Of a stretch of DNA of 64,000 nucleotides, positions 51,831 through 60,942 are shown piece after piece; the first letter of the stretch is position 1; every line of letters starts with the position of its first letter. A program made the translations under genes and the position numbers. The notes under the pieces are model-generated. The model was not told the DNA's origin and searched no databases. It worked only from the letters and a program-made list of their open reading frames with translations. This stretch comes from Ruixingdingia sedimenti (GTDB lineage: Bacteria > Pseudomonadota > Alphaproteobacteria > Rhodobacterales > Rhodobacteraceae): NCBI RefSeq assembly GCF_031432425.1, contig NZ_JAVKPH010000020.1, positions 8,003-72,002 of the forward strand, read 5' to 3'.

Positions 51831-52222
51831 CCCATGTCCATCCCGTCCGCGTCTACTACGAGGACACCGATCTTGCCGGCATCGTCTATTACGCCAATTA
51901 CCTGAAGTTCATCGAACGCGGGCGCAGCGAATGGGTGCGGGCGCTCGGGCTCGATCAGGCGCGGCTGAAGGCGGAGGAAGGCGTGGTCTTTGCCGTCCGC
52001 CGGGTGGAGGCCGACTATCTGTCGCCCGCGCGGTTCGACGACCTGCTGGAGGTGTGCACGGCTCCCGAATCCCTGACCGGCGCGCGGATCGTGCTGATGC
52101 AGGATGTCTGGCGGGGGGCGGAGCGGCTGTTTTCCGCCCGCGTCACGCTGGTCGCGCTGACCGCGGCGGGTACGCCGGGGCGGATCCCGCGCCGATTGCG
52201 CGATGCGTTGCCGGAGTTGTGA
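51827..52222 (+). CDS. ybgC: Tol-Pal-associated acyl-CoA thioesterase
   Basis: 131 residues, a hotdog-fold 4-hydroxybenzoyl-CoA thioesterase-like enzyme. The catalytic Asp is in RVYYEDTDLAGIVYYANYLK with FIERGRSEWVRALG following, the YbgC signature. It hydrolyses short-chain or phospholipid-related acyl-CoA and is commonly the first gene of the tol-pal operon. Here 105 bp separate it from tolQ. Confidence 0.95.
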   Translation: MTHVHPVRVYYEDTDLAGIVYYANYLKFIERGRSEWVRALGLDQARLKAEEGVVFAVRRVEADYLSPARFDDLLEVCTAPESLTGARIVLMQDVWRGAERLFSARVTLVALTAAGTPGRIPRRLRDALPEL

Positions 52223-52327
52223 CCGCTTCGCGGCGAAATCGTGCTGAACCTGTGGTGTTCCGGCTGTAAACGGCGTAGAAACCGGGTATGAGGCCGCGAC
52301 GAACGGCCCTAGCTACGAGCAGGCAGT

Positions 52328-53026
52328 ATGGAAACCGAAACCCTTGCGATGGCGCAGGAGATTGACTTCTCTCTGCTGGCCCTTTTCGCCCGTGCCACCT
52401 TCACGGTGAAGATCGTGATGATCCTGCTGATCGTCATGTCCTTCTGGTCCTGGGCGATCATCATCCAGAAACATATCCTCTATCGCCGGGCCCGGCGCGA
52501 GGCGGCGGAATTCGACGCCGCCTTCTGGTCGGGCGAGCCGCTGGACGAGCTTTACGACGCCATCGGCCCCGATCCCTCGGGGGCGTCGGAAAAGGTGTTC
52601 GCGGCCGGCATGACCGAATGGCGGCGCAGCCACCGGCAGGACGGGGGGCTGATCGCGGGCGCGCAGGCGCGCATCGACCGGTCGATGGACGTGGCGATCG
52701 CCAAGGAATCCGAACGGCTGAACAACGGGCTGTCGTTCCTGGCCACCACCGGGTCCACCGCACCCTTCATCGGGCTGTTCGGCACGGTCTGGGGCATCAA
52801 GCACGCTTTCGAGCAGATCGCGATCAGCCAGAACACCAACCTCGCCGTCGTCGCCCCGGGCATCGCCGAGGCGCTGCTGGCGACCGGCATCGGGCTTGTC
52901 GCCGCGATCCCGGCGGTGGTGTTCTACAACAAGCTCAACGCCGACAGCGAGCGGATCAGCGGCAGCTATGAGGCCTTCGCCGACGAATTCGCCACCATCC
53001 TGTCGCGCCAGCTGGACGCGGCCTAG
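52328..53026 (+). CDS. tolQ: Tol-Pal proton channel subunit TolQ
   Basis: 232 residues with three membrane helices: FTVKIVMILLIVMSFWSWAI near residue 35, and the pair GLSFLATTGSTAPFIGLFGT and ATGIGLVAAIPAVVFYNKLN. The Thr/Pro-bearing helices line the proton path in the TolQ-TolR motor that energises outer-membrane constriction. A ribosome site is weak (GAGCAGGCAGT). It starts tolQRAB-pal. Confidence 0.97.
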   Translation: METETLAMAQEIDFSLLALFARATFTVKIVMILLIVMSFWSWAIIIQKHILYRRARREAAEFDAAFWSGEPLDELYDAIGPDPSGASEKVFAAGMTEWRRSHRQDGGLIAGAQARIDRSMDVAIAKESERLNNGLSFLATTGSTAPFIGLFGTVWGIKHAFEQIAISQNTNLAVVAPGIAEALLATGIGLVAAIPAVVFYNKLNADSERISGSYEAFADEFATILSRQLDAA

Positions 53027-53029
53027 GCC

Positions 53030-53506
53030 ATGGGCGCGGGGGTCGTGCAGAACGGCGGCGGCGGGCGGCGGCGCGGGCGGCGGCGTGGCGGCGGCGCCAA
53101 GCCGATGTCGGAAATCAACGTCACGCCCTTCGTCGACGTGATGCTGGTGCTGCTGATCATCTTCATGGTCGCGGCGCCGCTGCTGACCGTGGGCGTGCCG
53201 GTGGAGCTGCCCAAGACCGCCGCCACCGCGCTGCCCACCGAACAGGAAGAGCCGCTGACGATCACGCTGACGGCGGACGGGCGGCTGATGATCCAGACCA
53301 CCGAGGTCACGCAGGACGAACTGATCCCGCGGCTGCGCGCGATCGCGGCGGAACGCAAGGGCGACAAGGTGTTCCTGCGCGCCGATGGCACCATCGCCTA
53401 TGCCGCGGTGGCGCAGGTGATGGGGGCGCTCAACGCCGGGGGTTTTCGCAATATCGGGCTCGTGACCGATACCGACGGCCCGCGCATGGACGGATCGGGT
53501 GGCTGA
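53030..53506 (+). CDS. tolR: Tol-Pal motor subunit TolR
   Basis: 158 residues. A glycine/arginine-rich cytosolic start is followed by one membrane helix with the proton-carrying Asp, in INVTPFVDVMLVLLIIFMV. The periplasmic peptidoglycan-binding domain contains EEPLTITLTADGRLMIQTTE and VFLRADGTIAYAAVAQVM. Three bases separate it from tolQ, and the same from tolA. The N-terminal region NGGGGRRRGRRRGG is unusually basic. Confidence 0.96.
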   Translation: MGAGVVQNGGGGRRRGRRRGGGAKPMSEINVTPFVDVMLVLLIIFMVAAPLLTVGVPVELPKTAATALPTEQEEPLTITLTADGRLMIQTTEVTQDELIPRLRAIAAERKGDKVFLRADGTIAYAAVAQVMGALNAGGFRNIGLVTDTDGPRMDGSGG

Positions 53507-53509
53507 GCC

Positions 53510-54811
53510 GTGGACAACCGGACGGGCCTTGTCGTCTCGGGTATCGGCCATGTCGGCCTGATCCTGTGGCTGCTGGTAGGGGGGGTGTTCTTCCCCCCCG
53601 AACGGCTGCCCGAACCCGTGGCGACCGAGGTTTCGCTGCTGAGCAATGCGGAATTCGAGGCGATGGTCTCTGCCGCGCCCGCCCCGGGCGGGGCAGAGGC
53701 GCCCGCCGCCCCGGCCACGCCCGCGTCCGAGGCGCCGCCCGTGCCGGAACCCGTCGAGACGCCCGCGCCGCAGCCGGAATCCCCGGCGCAGCCGCCGGCC
53801 CCCCCGCGGGTGACGGCGCCCGAAAGCTCGCCCCGCCCGGCCGCGCGCCCGCAGCCGCAGCCGGAACCCCCGGCGCCCGAGCCCGAACCGGAACCGGAGC
53901 CCGAGCCCGAGCCGGCAGAGCCGGAACCCGTCGTGGCCCCGCCCCCGCCGGTGCCGCTGCCGCCGACCCCGCTGCCGCCGGCAGAGACGCCCAATACCAC
54001 CACCGCACCCGAGACGAGCCCCCGGCCCCGTCCGCGCCCGGTCGAGCGCGTGGCCCCGACGCCGAGCGAGGCGCCCCCGCCCGACACCCGCGTGGCCGAT
54101 GCGCCGGTGCCCGAGCGCACGCCCGATCCCGTGCCCGCACCGCAGCCCGAGCCCGAACGCCCCGCCGCCGCCCCGCCCGAGGCGACGACGCAGATCGTGA
54201 CCGAGGCGACCGAGACCGAGGACAACCCCGCCCCGCCGGCGGTGGGCGCGCCGCGGACCAGCCCGCGGCCCAAGGCGCGGCCGGCGCGCACCGAAACCGC
54301 CGCCGCGCGGCCCGCGGCCCCGGCACCGGGAACACCCAGTACCCCCGCGACCCGGCCTTCGCCCCCCGCCGCCGGCGGCAGCAATGCGGCCCCGGCAGAG
54401 GACAATTCCGTGGCCGATGCGGTCGCCGCCGCCGTTGCCTCTGCCGTGGGGTCGGGCGGGTCCGGCACCGGCGGGTCGGGCAGCGCGCCTTCAGGCCCGC
54501 CGCTGACGGCGGGCGAGGTCGACGGCCTGCGCCGTGTGATCTCGCAATGCTGGAACACGGGTTCGGCCTCTACCGATGCCATGCGCAGCGTGGTGACGGT
54601 GGGCATCACGATGAAATCCGACGGCACGCCCGAATCCGTGCGGATGATTTCCGCCGAAGGCCCCACCGAGGCCGGGCGGAAGATCGCCTATGACATCGCC
54701 CGCCGCACCATTCTGCGCTGTGCGGGCAACGCCACCCTGCCGGCCGAGAAATACGACCATTGGCGCGAGATCGAGATGGTGTTCGACTACAACCGGATGC
54801 GCCTGCTGTGA
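53510..54811 (+). CDS. tolA: TolA-like cell envelope integrity protein
   Basis: 433 residues. One N-terminal membrane anchor (GLVVSGIGHVGLILWLLVGG), then about 270 residues of Pro/Glu/Ala-rich sequence with repeated PEPEPEP runs that would span the periplasm, and a C-terminal TolA/TonB-like domain (DGLRRVISQCWNTGSASTDA, then MVFDYNRMRLL). E. coli TolA has an alanine/lysine helix here; the proline-rich version is typical of alphaproteobacteria. GTG start. A hairpin CCCCGTG/CACGGGG (54814-54832) follows at once. Confidence 0.92.
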   Translation: MDNRTGLVVSGIGHVGLILWLLVGGVFFPPERLPEPVATEVSLLSNAEFEAMVSAAPAPGGAEAPAAPATPASEAPPVPEPVETPAPQPESPAQPPAPPRVTAPESSPRPAARPQPQPEPPAPEPEPEPEPEPEPAEPEPVVAPPPPVPLPPTPLPPAETPNTTTAPETSPRPRPRPVERVAPTPSEAPPPDTRVADAPVPERTPDPVPAPQPEPERPAAAPPEATTQIVTEATETEDNPAPPAVGAPRTSPRPKARPARTETAAARPAAPAPGTPSTPATRPSPPAAGGSNAAPAEDNSVADAVAAAVASAVGSGGSGTGGSGSAPSGPPLTAGEVDGLRRVISQCWNTGSASTDAMRSVVTVGITMKSDGTPESVRMISAEGPTEAGRKIAYDIARRTILRCAGNATLPAEKYDHWREIEMVFDYNRMRLL

Positions 54812-54923
54812 GCCCCCGTGCCGCCCACGGGGATGTGATCGCGCCTTGCCGCAAGCCCATGGGCCGGCGCGCCGAAGCTGATAACATCGGGGCCCCGGCG
54901 CCCCGGGACCGAGAGAGGACGTG

Positions 54924-56270
54924 ATGACCCTGACAAGAGTGATGACCCCGCTCTGCGTGCTGGCCGCCGCCGCTGCCCTTGCCCTTCCCGTCGCCACGGC
55001 GACGGCCCAGGCCGCCCCCCTCCGGATCGAGATCACCGAAGGCGTGATCGAGCCGCTGCCCTTCGCGGTGCCCGGCTTCATCGCCGAAACCGGCGCTGCG
55101 GCAGAGGCGGCGGCCAACATCACCCGGCTGATCGCGCAGGATCTGTCGGGCACCGGGCTGTTCCGCGAAATCCCCGCCAGCGCCCATATCGGCCGCGTCA
55201 CCAGCTTCGACGCGCCCATCCAGTATCCCGACTGGCGCGCGATCAACGCGCAGGCGCTCGTCACCGGATCGGTGGGCGTGGCCGGGGGCGGGCGGCTGGT
55301 GGTCAAGTTCCGGCTGTTCGACGTGTTTTCCGGCCAGCAGATGGGCGAGGGGCTGCAATTCGTCGGCACCACCGCGAACTGGCGGCGGATGGCGCACAAG
55401 GTGGCCGATGCCGTCTATGCCCGCATCACCGGCGAGACCGGCTATTTCGACAGCCGCATCGTGTTCGTGTCCGAAAGCGGGCCCAAGAACGACCGGCGCA
55501 AGCGGTTGGCGGTGGCCGACTACGACGGTGCGAACCAGAGCTATCTGACCGATTCGAGCACCATCGTCATCGCCCCGCGCTTTTCCCCGCAGGGCGACCG
55601 GATCGTGTTCACCTCTTTCGGCACCGGATCGGCGCGCATCCATGTGATGGATACCGCCACGGGGCGCGAACGGGTTCTGGCGGACGCCCCCGGCACCACG
55701 ACCTTTTCGCCCCGCTTTGCGCCGAACGGGCGGACGGTGGTGTTCTCGCAGGAACAGGGCGGCAATACCGACATCTACGCGATGGACATCGGCGGCGGGA
55801 CGGCGACGCGGCTGACCTCGGCCCCGTCGATCGAGACCTCGCCCTCCTATTCCCCCGATGGCGGCCAGATCGCCTTCGAAAGCGACCGTTCCGGCACGCC
55901 GCAGATCTATGTCATGCCGGCAAGCGGGGGCGAACCGCGGCGGATCTCGAACGGCCGCGGCCGCTATGGCACCCCGGTCTGGAGCCCGCGGGGCGACCTG
56001 ATCGCCTTCACCAAGCAACTGGACGGGCGGTTCCACATCGGCGTGATGCGCACCGACGGGTCCGAGGAACGGCTGCTGACCGCAAGCTTCCTCGACGAGG
56101 GGCCGACCTGGGCGCCGAACGGCCGCGTGATCATGTTCACCCGCGAGACGGCGGGCGAGGGCGGTGAGGCGGGGCTGTTCACCGTCGACATCACCGGGCG
56201 CAACGCGCCCCGGCAGGTGCCGGTGCAGGGGGCGGCCTCCGACCCCGCATGGTCGCCGCTGCTGCCCTGA
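54924..56270 (+). CDS. tolB: Tol-Pal periplasmic beta-propeller TolB
   Basis: 448 residues. The signal peptide runs to about residue 30 (LCVLAAAAALALPVATATAQ), then the N-terminal domain LRIEITEGVIEPLPFAVPGF. The six-bladed propeller repeats are seen as APRFSPQGDRIVFTS, SPRFAPNGRTVVFSQ, SPSYSPDGGQIAFES and PVWSPRGDLIAFT. TolB binds Pal and the TolA C-terminus. A GTG three bases upstream (54921) could also start it. The tolB-pal gap holds a GC palindrome (56277-56308). Confidence 0.97.
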   Translation: MTLTRVMTPLCVLAAAAALALPVATATAQAAPLRIEITEGVIEPLPFAVPGFIAETGAAAEAAANITRLIAQDLSGTGLFREIPASAHIGRVTSFDAPIQYPDWRAINAQALVTGSVGVAGGGRLVVKFRLFDVFSGQQMGEGLQFVGTTANWRRMAHKVADAVYARITGETGYFDSRIVFVSESGPKNDRRKRLAVADYDGANQSYLTDSSTIVIAPRFSPQGDRIVFTSFGTGSARIHVMDTATGRERVLADAPGTTTFSPRFAPNGRTVVFSQEQGGNTDIYAMDIGGGTATRLTSAPSIETSPSYSPDGGQIAFESDRSGTPQIYVMPASGGEPRRISNGRGRYGTPVWSPRGDLIAFTKQLDGRFHIGVMRTDGSEERLLTASFLDEGPTWAPNGRVIMFTRETAGEGGEAGLFTVDITGRNAPRQVPVQGAASDPAWSPLLP

Positions 56271-56356
56271 GTTCCCGGGCCCCCGCGCCGCCATTGCGCC
56301 GGGGGCCCAGACTGCTACCATCGCCCGCGTGGCGCATCCGAATGAAGGACGACCCG

Positions 56357-56899
56357 ATGACCTATTTCACCAAGGCCCTTTTCCTCGTCGCGGCGCTCGG
56401 CCTCGCCGCCTGCAACAACCCTGACCGCTATGGCGCCGGCGGCGCGGACGGGATGGGCGCGGGCGCGGGTTCCGGCGGCTATGGCAGCGGCATCACCACC
56501 GGCGGGCTCGGCGATCCGTCCGATCCGCGCTCGCAGGCCTATTTCCAACAGACCGTGGGCGACCGCGTGTTCTTCGCCGTGGACCAGAGCACCCTTTCCG
56601 ACGAGGCGCGCGGCACGCTGAGCGGGCAGGCGCAGTGGCTGGCCGCGAACCCCGGCTATGCGCTGGTGATGGAAGGCCATGCCGACGAACAGGGCACCCG
56701 CGAGTACAACATCGCGCTGGGCTCGCGCCGGGCCAATGCCGCGCGCGACTATCTGGTCAGCCAGGGGGTGTCGCCGTCGCGCATCCTGCGCACCGTCAGC
56801 TATGGCAAGGAACGCCCGGTCGAGGTCTGTTCGTCCGAGGCCTGCTATGCCAAGAACCGCCGCGCCGTGACCGTGCTGTCGCTCGGCGCGGGCAGCTGA
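56357..56899 (+). CDS. pal: Peptidoglycan-associated lipoprotein Pal
   Basis: 180 residues. The lipoprotein signal MTYFTKALFLVAALGLAAC gives a good lipobox. After a glycine-rich linker comes the OmpA-like domain with VFFAVDQSTLSDEARGTLSG, VMEGHADEQGTREYNIALGS and RRANAARDYLVSQGV, including the Asp and Arg that hold meso-diaminopimelate. The ATG at 56357 follows GAAGGACGACCCG; a start at 56342 is possible. It anchors the outer membrane to peptidoglycan. Confidence 0.97.
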   Translation: MTYFTKALFLVAALGLAACNNPDRYGAGGADGMGAGAGSGGYGSGITTGGLGDPSDPRSQAYFQQTVGDRVFFAVDQSTLSDEARGTLSGQAQWLAANPGYALVMEGHADEQGTREYNIALGSRRANAARDYLVSQGVSPSRILRTVSYGKERPVEVCSSEACYAKNRRAVTVLSLGAGS

Positions 56900-56912
56900 G
56901 GCGGGGGCGGCG

Positions 56913-57728
56913 ATGCTGCGGCGGCTTGCCCTGACGGCCGTGCTGGCGGCGCTGCCCCTTGCCGGGGCGGCGCAGGACCGCGCGCAGACACTGGCGGACA
57001 TCCGCGCCGAACTGGGTGCGCTGGGGCGCGAGATAGCCGCCCTGCGGGCCGAACTGGTCGGCACCGGGCAGGTGGCGCAGTTCGGCGGCGGTTCGGCGCT
57101 GGCGCGGATGGATGCGATCGAATCGGAACTGGTGCGCCTGACCGCGCGCACCGAGGATCTGGAATTCCGCATCCAGAAGATCGTGCAGGACGGCACCAAC
57201 CGTCTGGGCGATCTCGAATTCCGCATCGTCGAACTGGAGGGCGGCGATCTGTCGTCGCTCGGCAATACCCCGCCGCTGGGCGGGGACGGGGCAACCGCCG
57301 GGGGGGCCGCGCCTTCCGCCCCGGTGCAGGCCGCGCCGCAGACCGCGGTGGCCGAACAGGCGGATTTCGACCGGGCCCGGGAGGTGCTCGGTCAACGTGA
57401 CTTTCGGACCGCCGCGGACCTCTTTGCGGCCTATGCCGCGGCCTGGCCCGGCGGCCCGCTGACGGGCGAGGCGCTGCTGTTGCGCGGCGAGGCGCTGGAG
57501 GAACTGGCCGATTACCCCGGCGCGGCGCGGGCCTATCTGGAAAGCTTTTCGGGCTATCCCGACGGGCCGCATGCGGGCGAGGCGCTGTTCCGGCTGGGCC
57601 GCGCGCTGGGGCAGGCGGGGCAGGTGGCGGATGCCTGCATCATGCTGGGGCAGGTGGAACTGCGCTATCCCGCCAATCCCGCCGTGGCGGAGGCTTCGGT
57701 GGAAATGGGCCGGCTGGGGTGCAACTGA
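56913..57728 (+). CDS. cpoB: Cell division coordinator CpoB (YbgF)
   Basis: 271 residues. Signal peptide MLRRLALTAVLAALPLAGAA, then a coiled-coil trimerisation region (about residues 25-95, IRAELGALGREIAALRAELV), a low-complexity linker and C-terminal TPR repeats (FDRAREVLGQRDFRTAADLF, AALF/GYPDGPHAGEALFRLGR). CpoB links peptidoglycan synthesis with Tol-Pal constriction during division. The last 10 bases overlap tilS. Confidence 0.94.
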   Translation: MLRRLALTAVLAALPLAGAAQDRAQTLADIRAELGALGREIAALRAELVGTGQVAQFGGGSALARMDAIESELVRLTARTEDLEFRIQKIVQDGTNRLGDLEFRIVELEGGDLSSLGNTPPLGGDGATAGGAAPSAPVQAAPQTAVAEQADFDRAREVLGQRDFRTAADLFAAYAAAWPGGPLTGEALLLRGEALEELADYPGAARAYLESFSGYPDGPHAGEALFRLGRALGQAGQVADACIMLGQVELRYPANPAVAEASVEMGRLGCN

Positions 57729-58954
57729 CCCCGGGGGGGCCGGAACTGGCGGCGCATCTGCGTGCCGCGCTCGGCCCCGGGCCGGTGGGGGTGGCGGTCT
57801 CGGGCGGGGGCGATTCCGTCGCGCTGCTGCATCTGGCGGTGCGGGCGGGGATCGCGGTGCAGGCGGTGACGGTGGATCACGGCCTGCGCGCGGAAGCGGC
57901 GGCAGAGGCGGCAGAGGTCGCCCGCGCCTGCGCCGCCCTGGGGGTGCCTCATGACATTCTGCGCTGGCAATGGGACGGGCGCGGCAACCTGCAAGACGCC
58001 GCCCGCCGCGCCCGGCAGGCGCTGATCGCCGATTGGGCGCGCGGGCGGGGCCTTGGCGCGGTGGCGCTGGCCCATACCGCCGACGACCAGGCCGAAACCC
58101 TGCTGATGGAGCTGGCCCGCCGCGCCGGTGTGGACGGGCTGTCGGGCATGGCCGAATGCCGCCGTGCCGCGGGGGTGGACTGGCTGCGCCCCCTGCTGGG
58201 CGTGACCCGCGCCGCCCTGCGCGGCTGGCTGGCGGCAGAGGGGATCGGCTGGGCCGACGACCCGACCAATGCCGATCCGCGCTATGCCCGCGTGCGCATG
58301 CGCCGGGCGCTGGCCGGGCTGGGGCCGGTGGGCATCGACGCGGCGGGGTTGTCCGCTGTCGCCGGGCATCTGCAAGCCGCGCGCGCGGCGCTGGCCTGGC
58401 ATGCCGAGGCCGCCGCGCGGCGCATCGCGGGGGTGGAGGCCGGGGATGTGGTGATCGACCGCGCGGCCCTTGCCGCGCTGCCCGATGAAACCCGGCGGCG
58501 GATTCTGCGCGCTGCGCTGGTCTGGATCGCCTCGGCGGAATATGGCCCACGCGCGCCGGCGCTGGCGCGGGCAGAGGCGGCGGCGCTGGCGGGCCGGGCG
58601 GCGACGCTGGCGGGGTGCCGCCTGCTGCCCGGGGGCCCCCGCCTGCGCATCACCCGCGAGGCGCGCGCGGTGGCCGCGACCGTCACCCCCACCGATGCGC
58701 TGTGGGATGGCCGCTGGCGGTTCGAGGGGCCGCATTCCAACGGCTTGACCCTGCGCGCGCTCGGCCCCGCGGGGCTGGCCGCCTGCCCGGACTGGCGCGC
58801 CGGCGGACTGCCGCGGGCAAGCCTTCTGGCGGCCCCCGCGGTCTGGCGGGGCGAGGTGCTGGTGGCCGCCCCCCTTGCCGGGCGGCCCGCGGGCTGGCGT
58901 GCCGCCCCCCTCGGCGGGGCCGACGGCTTCTTTTCCGCACTTTTATCGCATTGA
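57719..58954 (+). CDS. tilS: tRNA(Ile)-lysidine synthase
   Basis: 411 residues with a GTG start inside the end of cpoB. The PP-loop SGGGDSVALLHLA, TVDHGLRAEAAAEA, and the AHTADDQAETLLMELARRAG segment identify TilS, which converts the wobble C34 of tRNA(Ile) CAU to lysidine so that AUA is read as Ile. The C-terminal part is degenerate, as in other alphaproteobacterial TilS. The tilS-ftsH order is conserved far beyond this group. Confidence 0.95.
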   Translation: MQLTPGGPELAAHLRAALGPGPVGVAVSGGGDSVALLHLAVRAGIAVQAVTVDHGLRAEAAAEAAEVARACAALGVPHDILRWQWDGRGNLQDAARRARQALIADWARGRGLGAVALAHTADDQAETLLMELARRAGVDGLSGMAECRRAAGVDWLRPLLGVTRAALRGWLAAEGIGWADDPTNADPRYARVRMRRALAGLGPVGIDAAGLSAVAGHLQAARAALAWHAEAAARRIAGVEAGDVVIDRAALAALPDETRRRILRAALVWIASAEYGPRAPALARAEAAALAGRAATLAGCRLLPGGPRLRITREARAVAATVTPTDALWDGRWRFEGPHSNGLTLRALGPAGLAACPDWRAGGLPRASLLAAPAVWRGEVLVAAPLAGRPAGWRAAPLGGADGFFSALLSH

Positions 58955-59006
58955 ACCTGCCCCCGTTATCTCTATCTTTACGCAGTACGCCGCAGCCTGC
59001 TGCGGC
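58951..59006 (+). promoter_or_regulatory. Candidate ftsH promoter and 5' hairpin
   Basis: TTGAAC (58951-58956, overlapping the tilS stop) and TATCTT (58973-58978) are 16 bases apart. CTATCT one base earlier also resembles alphaproteobacterial heat-shock -10 elements, which would suit ftsH. The hairpin GCCGCAG-CCTG-CTGCGGC (58989-59006) lies in the untranslated region, 20 bases before the GTG start. Confidence 0.4.
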
Positions 59007-59026
59007 CTGACGTGTAGGAGAACTTC

Positions 59027-60940
59027 GTGGGCAACGCGCGAAACATCGCATTCTGGGTGGTCCTGTTTCTGCTGATCCTGGCCCTGTTCAATCTTTTCAG
59101 CGGCGGGCAGAGCACGACCGCGGCGCGTTCCCTGTCCTATTCGGAGTTCATCCAGAGGGTCGACGAGGGGCAGGTGGCCTCGGTCACGCTCGACGGCGAA
59201 AAGGTTCTGGTGCGCGGCACCGACGGCAGCCAGTACGTGACCATCCGCCCGCAGGGCGAAAACATCGCCGACCGGCTGATCACCAAGAACGTCGAGGTGC
59301 GCGCCGAACCGCAGGAACAATCGGGCTTCCTGTCGGCGCTGTCGCTGTGGCTGCCGTTCCTCGTGCTGATCGGCATCTGGATCTTCTTCATGAACCGCAT
59401 GCAGGGCGGGGGCCGGGGCGGCGCGATGGGTTTCGGCAAAAGCCGGGCCAAGCTGCTGACGGAAAAACACGGCCGCGTCACCTTCGATGACGTGGCGGGC
59501 ATCGACGAGGCCAAGGAGGAACTGGAAGAGATCGTGGAATTCCTGCGCAACCCGCAGAAATTCAGCCGCCTCGGCGGCAAGATCCCGAAAGGCGCCCTGC
59601 TGGTCGGCCCGCCCGGCACCGGCAAGACCCTGCTGGCGCGCGCCATCGCGGGCGAGGCGGGGGTGCCGTTCTTCACCATCTCGGGCTCCGACTTCGTGGA
59701 GATGTTCGTGGGGGTGGGTGCCAGCCGCGTGCGCGACATGTTCGAGCAGGCCAAGAAGAACGCGCCCTGCATCGTGTTTATCGACGAGATCGACGCCGTG
59801 GGCCGCGCGCGCGGCGTGGGCATCGGTGGCGGCAACGACGAACGCGAACAGACGCTCAACCAGCTACTGGTGGAAATGGACGGGTTCGAGGCGAACGAGG
59901 GCGTGATCATCGTCGCCGCGACCAACCGCAAGGACGTGCTCGACCCCGCGCTGCTGCGCCCGGGCCGGTTCGACCGCCAGATCCATGTGCCGAACCCCGA
60001 CATCAAGGGGCGCGAAAAGATCCTGTCCGTCCATGCCCGCAAGGTGCCGATCGGCCCGGATGTGGACCTGCGCATCATCGCGCGCGGCTGCCCCGGCTTT
60101 TCGGGCGCCGACCTTGCGAACCTCGTGAACGAGGCTGCGCTGATGGCAGCGCGGGTCGGCCGCCGCTTTGTCACCATGGACGATTTCGAGAACGCCAAGG
60201 ACAAGGTGATGATGGGCGCCGAACGGCGCAGCATGGTTCTGACGCAGGAACAGAAGGAAAAGACCGCCTATCACGAGGCCGGCCACGCCATCGTGGGCAT
60301 GAGCCTGCCGAAATGCGATCCGGTCTACAAGGCGACCATCATCCCCCGGGGCGGCGCGCTCGGTATGGTCGTGAGCCTGCCGGAGATGGACCGGCTCAAC
60401 ATGCACAAGGACGAGGCCAAGCAGAAGATCGCCATGACCATGGCGGGCAAGGCGGCCGAGATCATCAAATACGGCGAAGAGGGCGTATCCTCGGGCCCGG
60501 CGGGCGACATCCAGCAGGCCAGCAGTCTGGCGCGCGCGATGGTGATGCGGTGGGGCATGTCGGATGTGGTCGGCAACATCGACTATGCCGAGGCGCATGA
60601 GGGCTATCAGGGCAACACCGCGGGCTTTTCCGTTTCCGCCCATACCAAGGAACTGATCGAGACCGAGGTGAAGCGCCTGATCGACGAGGGCTATGAGACC
60701 GCCCGCGCGATCCTGCTGGAACGCACCGACGATTTCGAGCGGCTGGCGCGCGGGCTTCTGGAATACGAAACCCTGACGGGGGACGAGATTTCGCGGGTGC
60801 TGGCGGGCGAACAGCTGGGCGGTGACGACGATGGCGATGCGCCCACCGGCGGCGGGGTGACGAGCCTCGTGTCCATCCCGCGCACCAAGCCCAAGACGCC
60901 CAAGGGCGAGGGCGGAATGGAACCCGAACCTTCGGCCTGA
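59027..60940 (+). CDS. ftsH: ATP-dependent zinc metalloprotease FtsH
   Basis: 637 residues. Two N-terminal membrane helices (NIAFWVVLFLLILALFNLF and LWLPFLVLIGIWIFFMNRM) bracket a small periplasmic domain. The AAA+ module has Walker A at 194-201 (GPPGTGKT), the pore motif FVEMFVGVGASRVRDMF and the SRH with DPALLRPGRFDRQIHVPNPD. The protease site is HEAGH at 416-420. It degrades misassembled membrane proteins and regulators such as RpoH. GTG start with TAGGAGAACTTC upstream. Confidence 0.98.
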   Translation: MGNARNIAFWVVLFLLILALFNLFSGGQSTTAARSLSYSEFIQRVDEGQVASVTLDGEKVLVRGTDGSQYVTIRPQGENIADRLITKNVEVRAEPQEQSGFLSALSLWLPFLVLIGIWIFFMNRMQGGGRGGAMGFGKSRAKLLTEKHGRVTFDDVAGIDEAKEELEEIVEFLRNPQKFSRLGGKIPKGALLVGPPGTGKTLLARAIAGEAGVPFFTISGSDFVEMFVGVGASRVRDMFEQAKKNAPCIVFIDEIDAVGRARGVGIGGGNDEREQTLNQLLVEMDGFEANEGVIIVAATNRKDVLDPALLRPGRFDRQIHVPNPDIKGREKILSVHARKVPIGPDVDLRIIARGCPGFSGADLANLVNEAALMAARVGRRFVTMDDFENAKDKVMMGAERRSMVLTQEQKEKTAYHEAGHAIVGMSLPKCDPVYKATIIPRGGALGMVVSLPEMDRLNMHKDEAKQKIAMTMAGKAAEIIKYGEEGVSSGPAGDIQQASSLARAMVMRWGMSDVVGNIDYAEAHEGYQGNTAGFSVSAHTKELIETEVKRLIDEGYETARAILLERTDDFERLARGLLEYETLTGDEISRVLAGEQLGGDDDGDAPTGGGVTSLVSIPRTKPKTPKGEGGMEPEPSA

Positions 60941-60942
60941 GG

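Noticed and set aside
53680..54480. Proline/glutamate repeats in TolA as a novel element
   Set aside because: Proline-rich periplasmic spacers are normal for alphaproteobacterial TolA; flanking domains are canonical.
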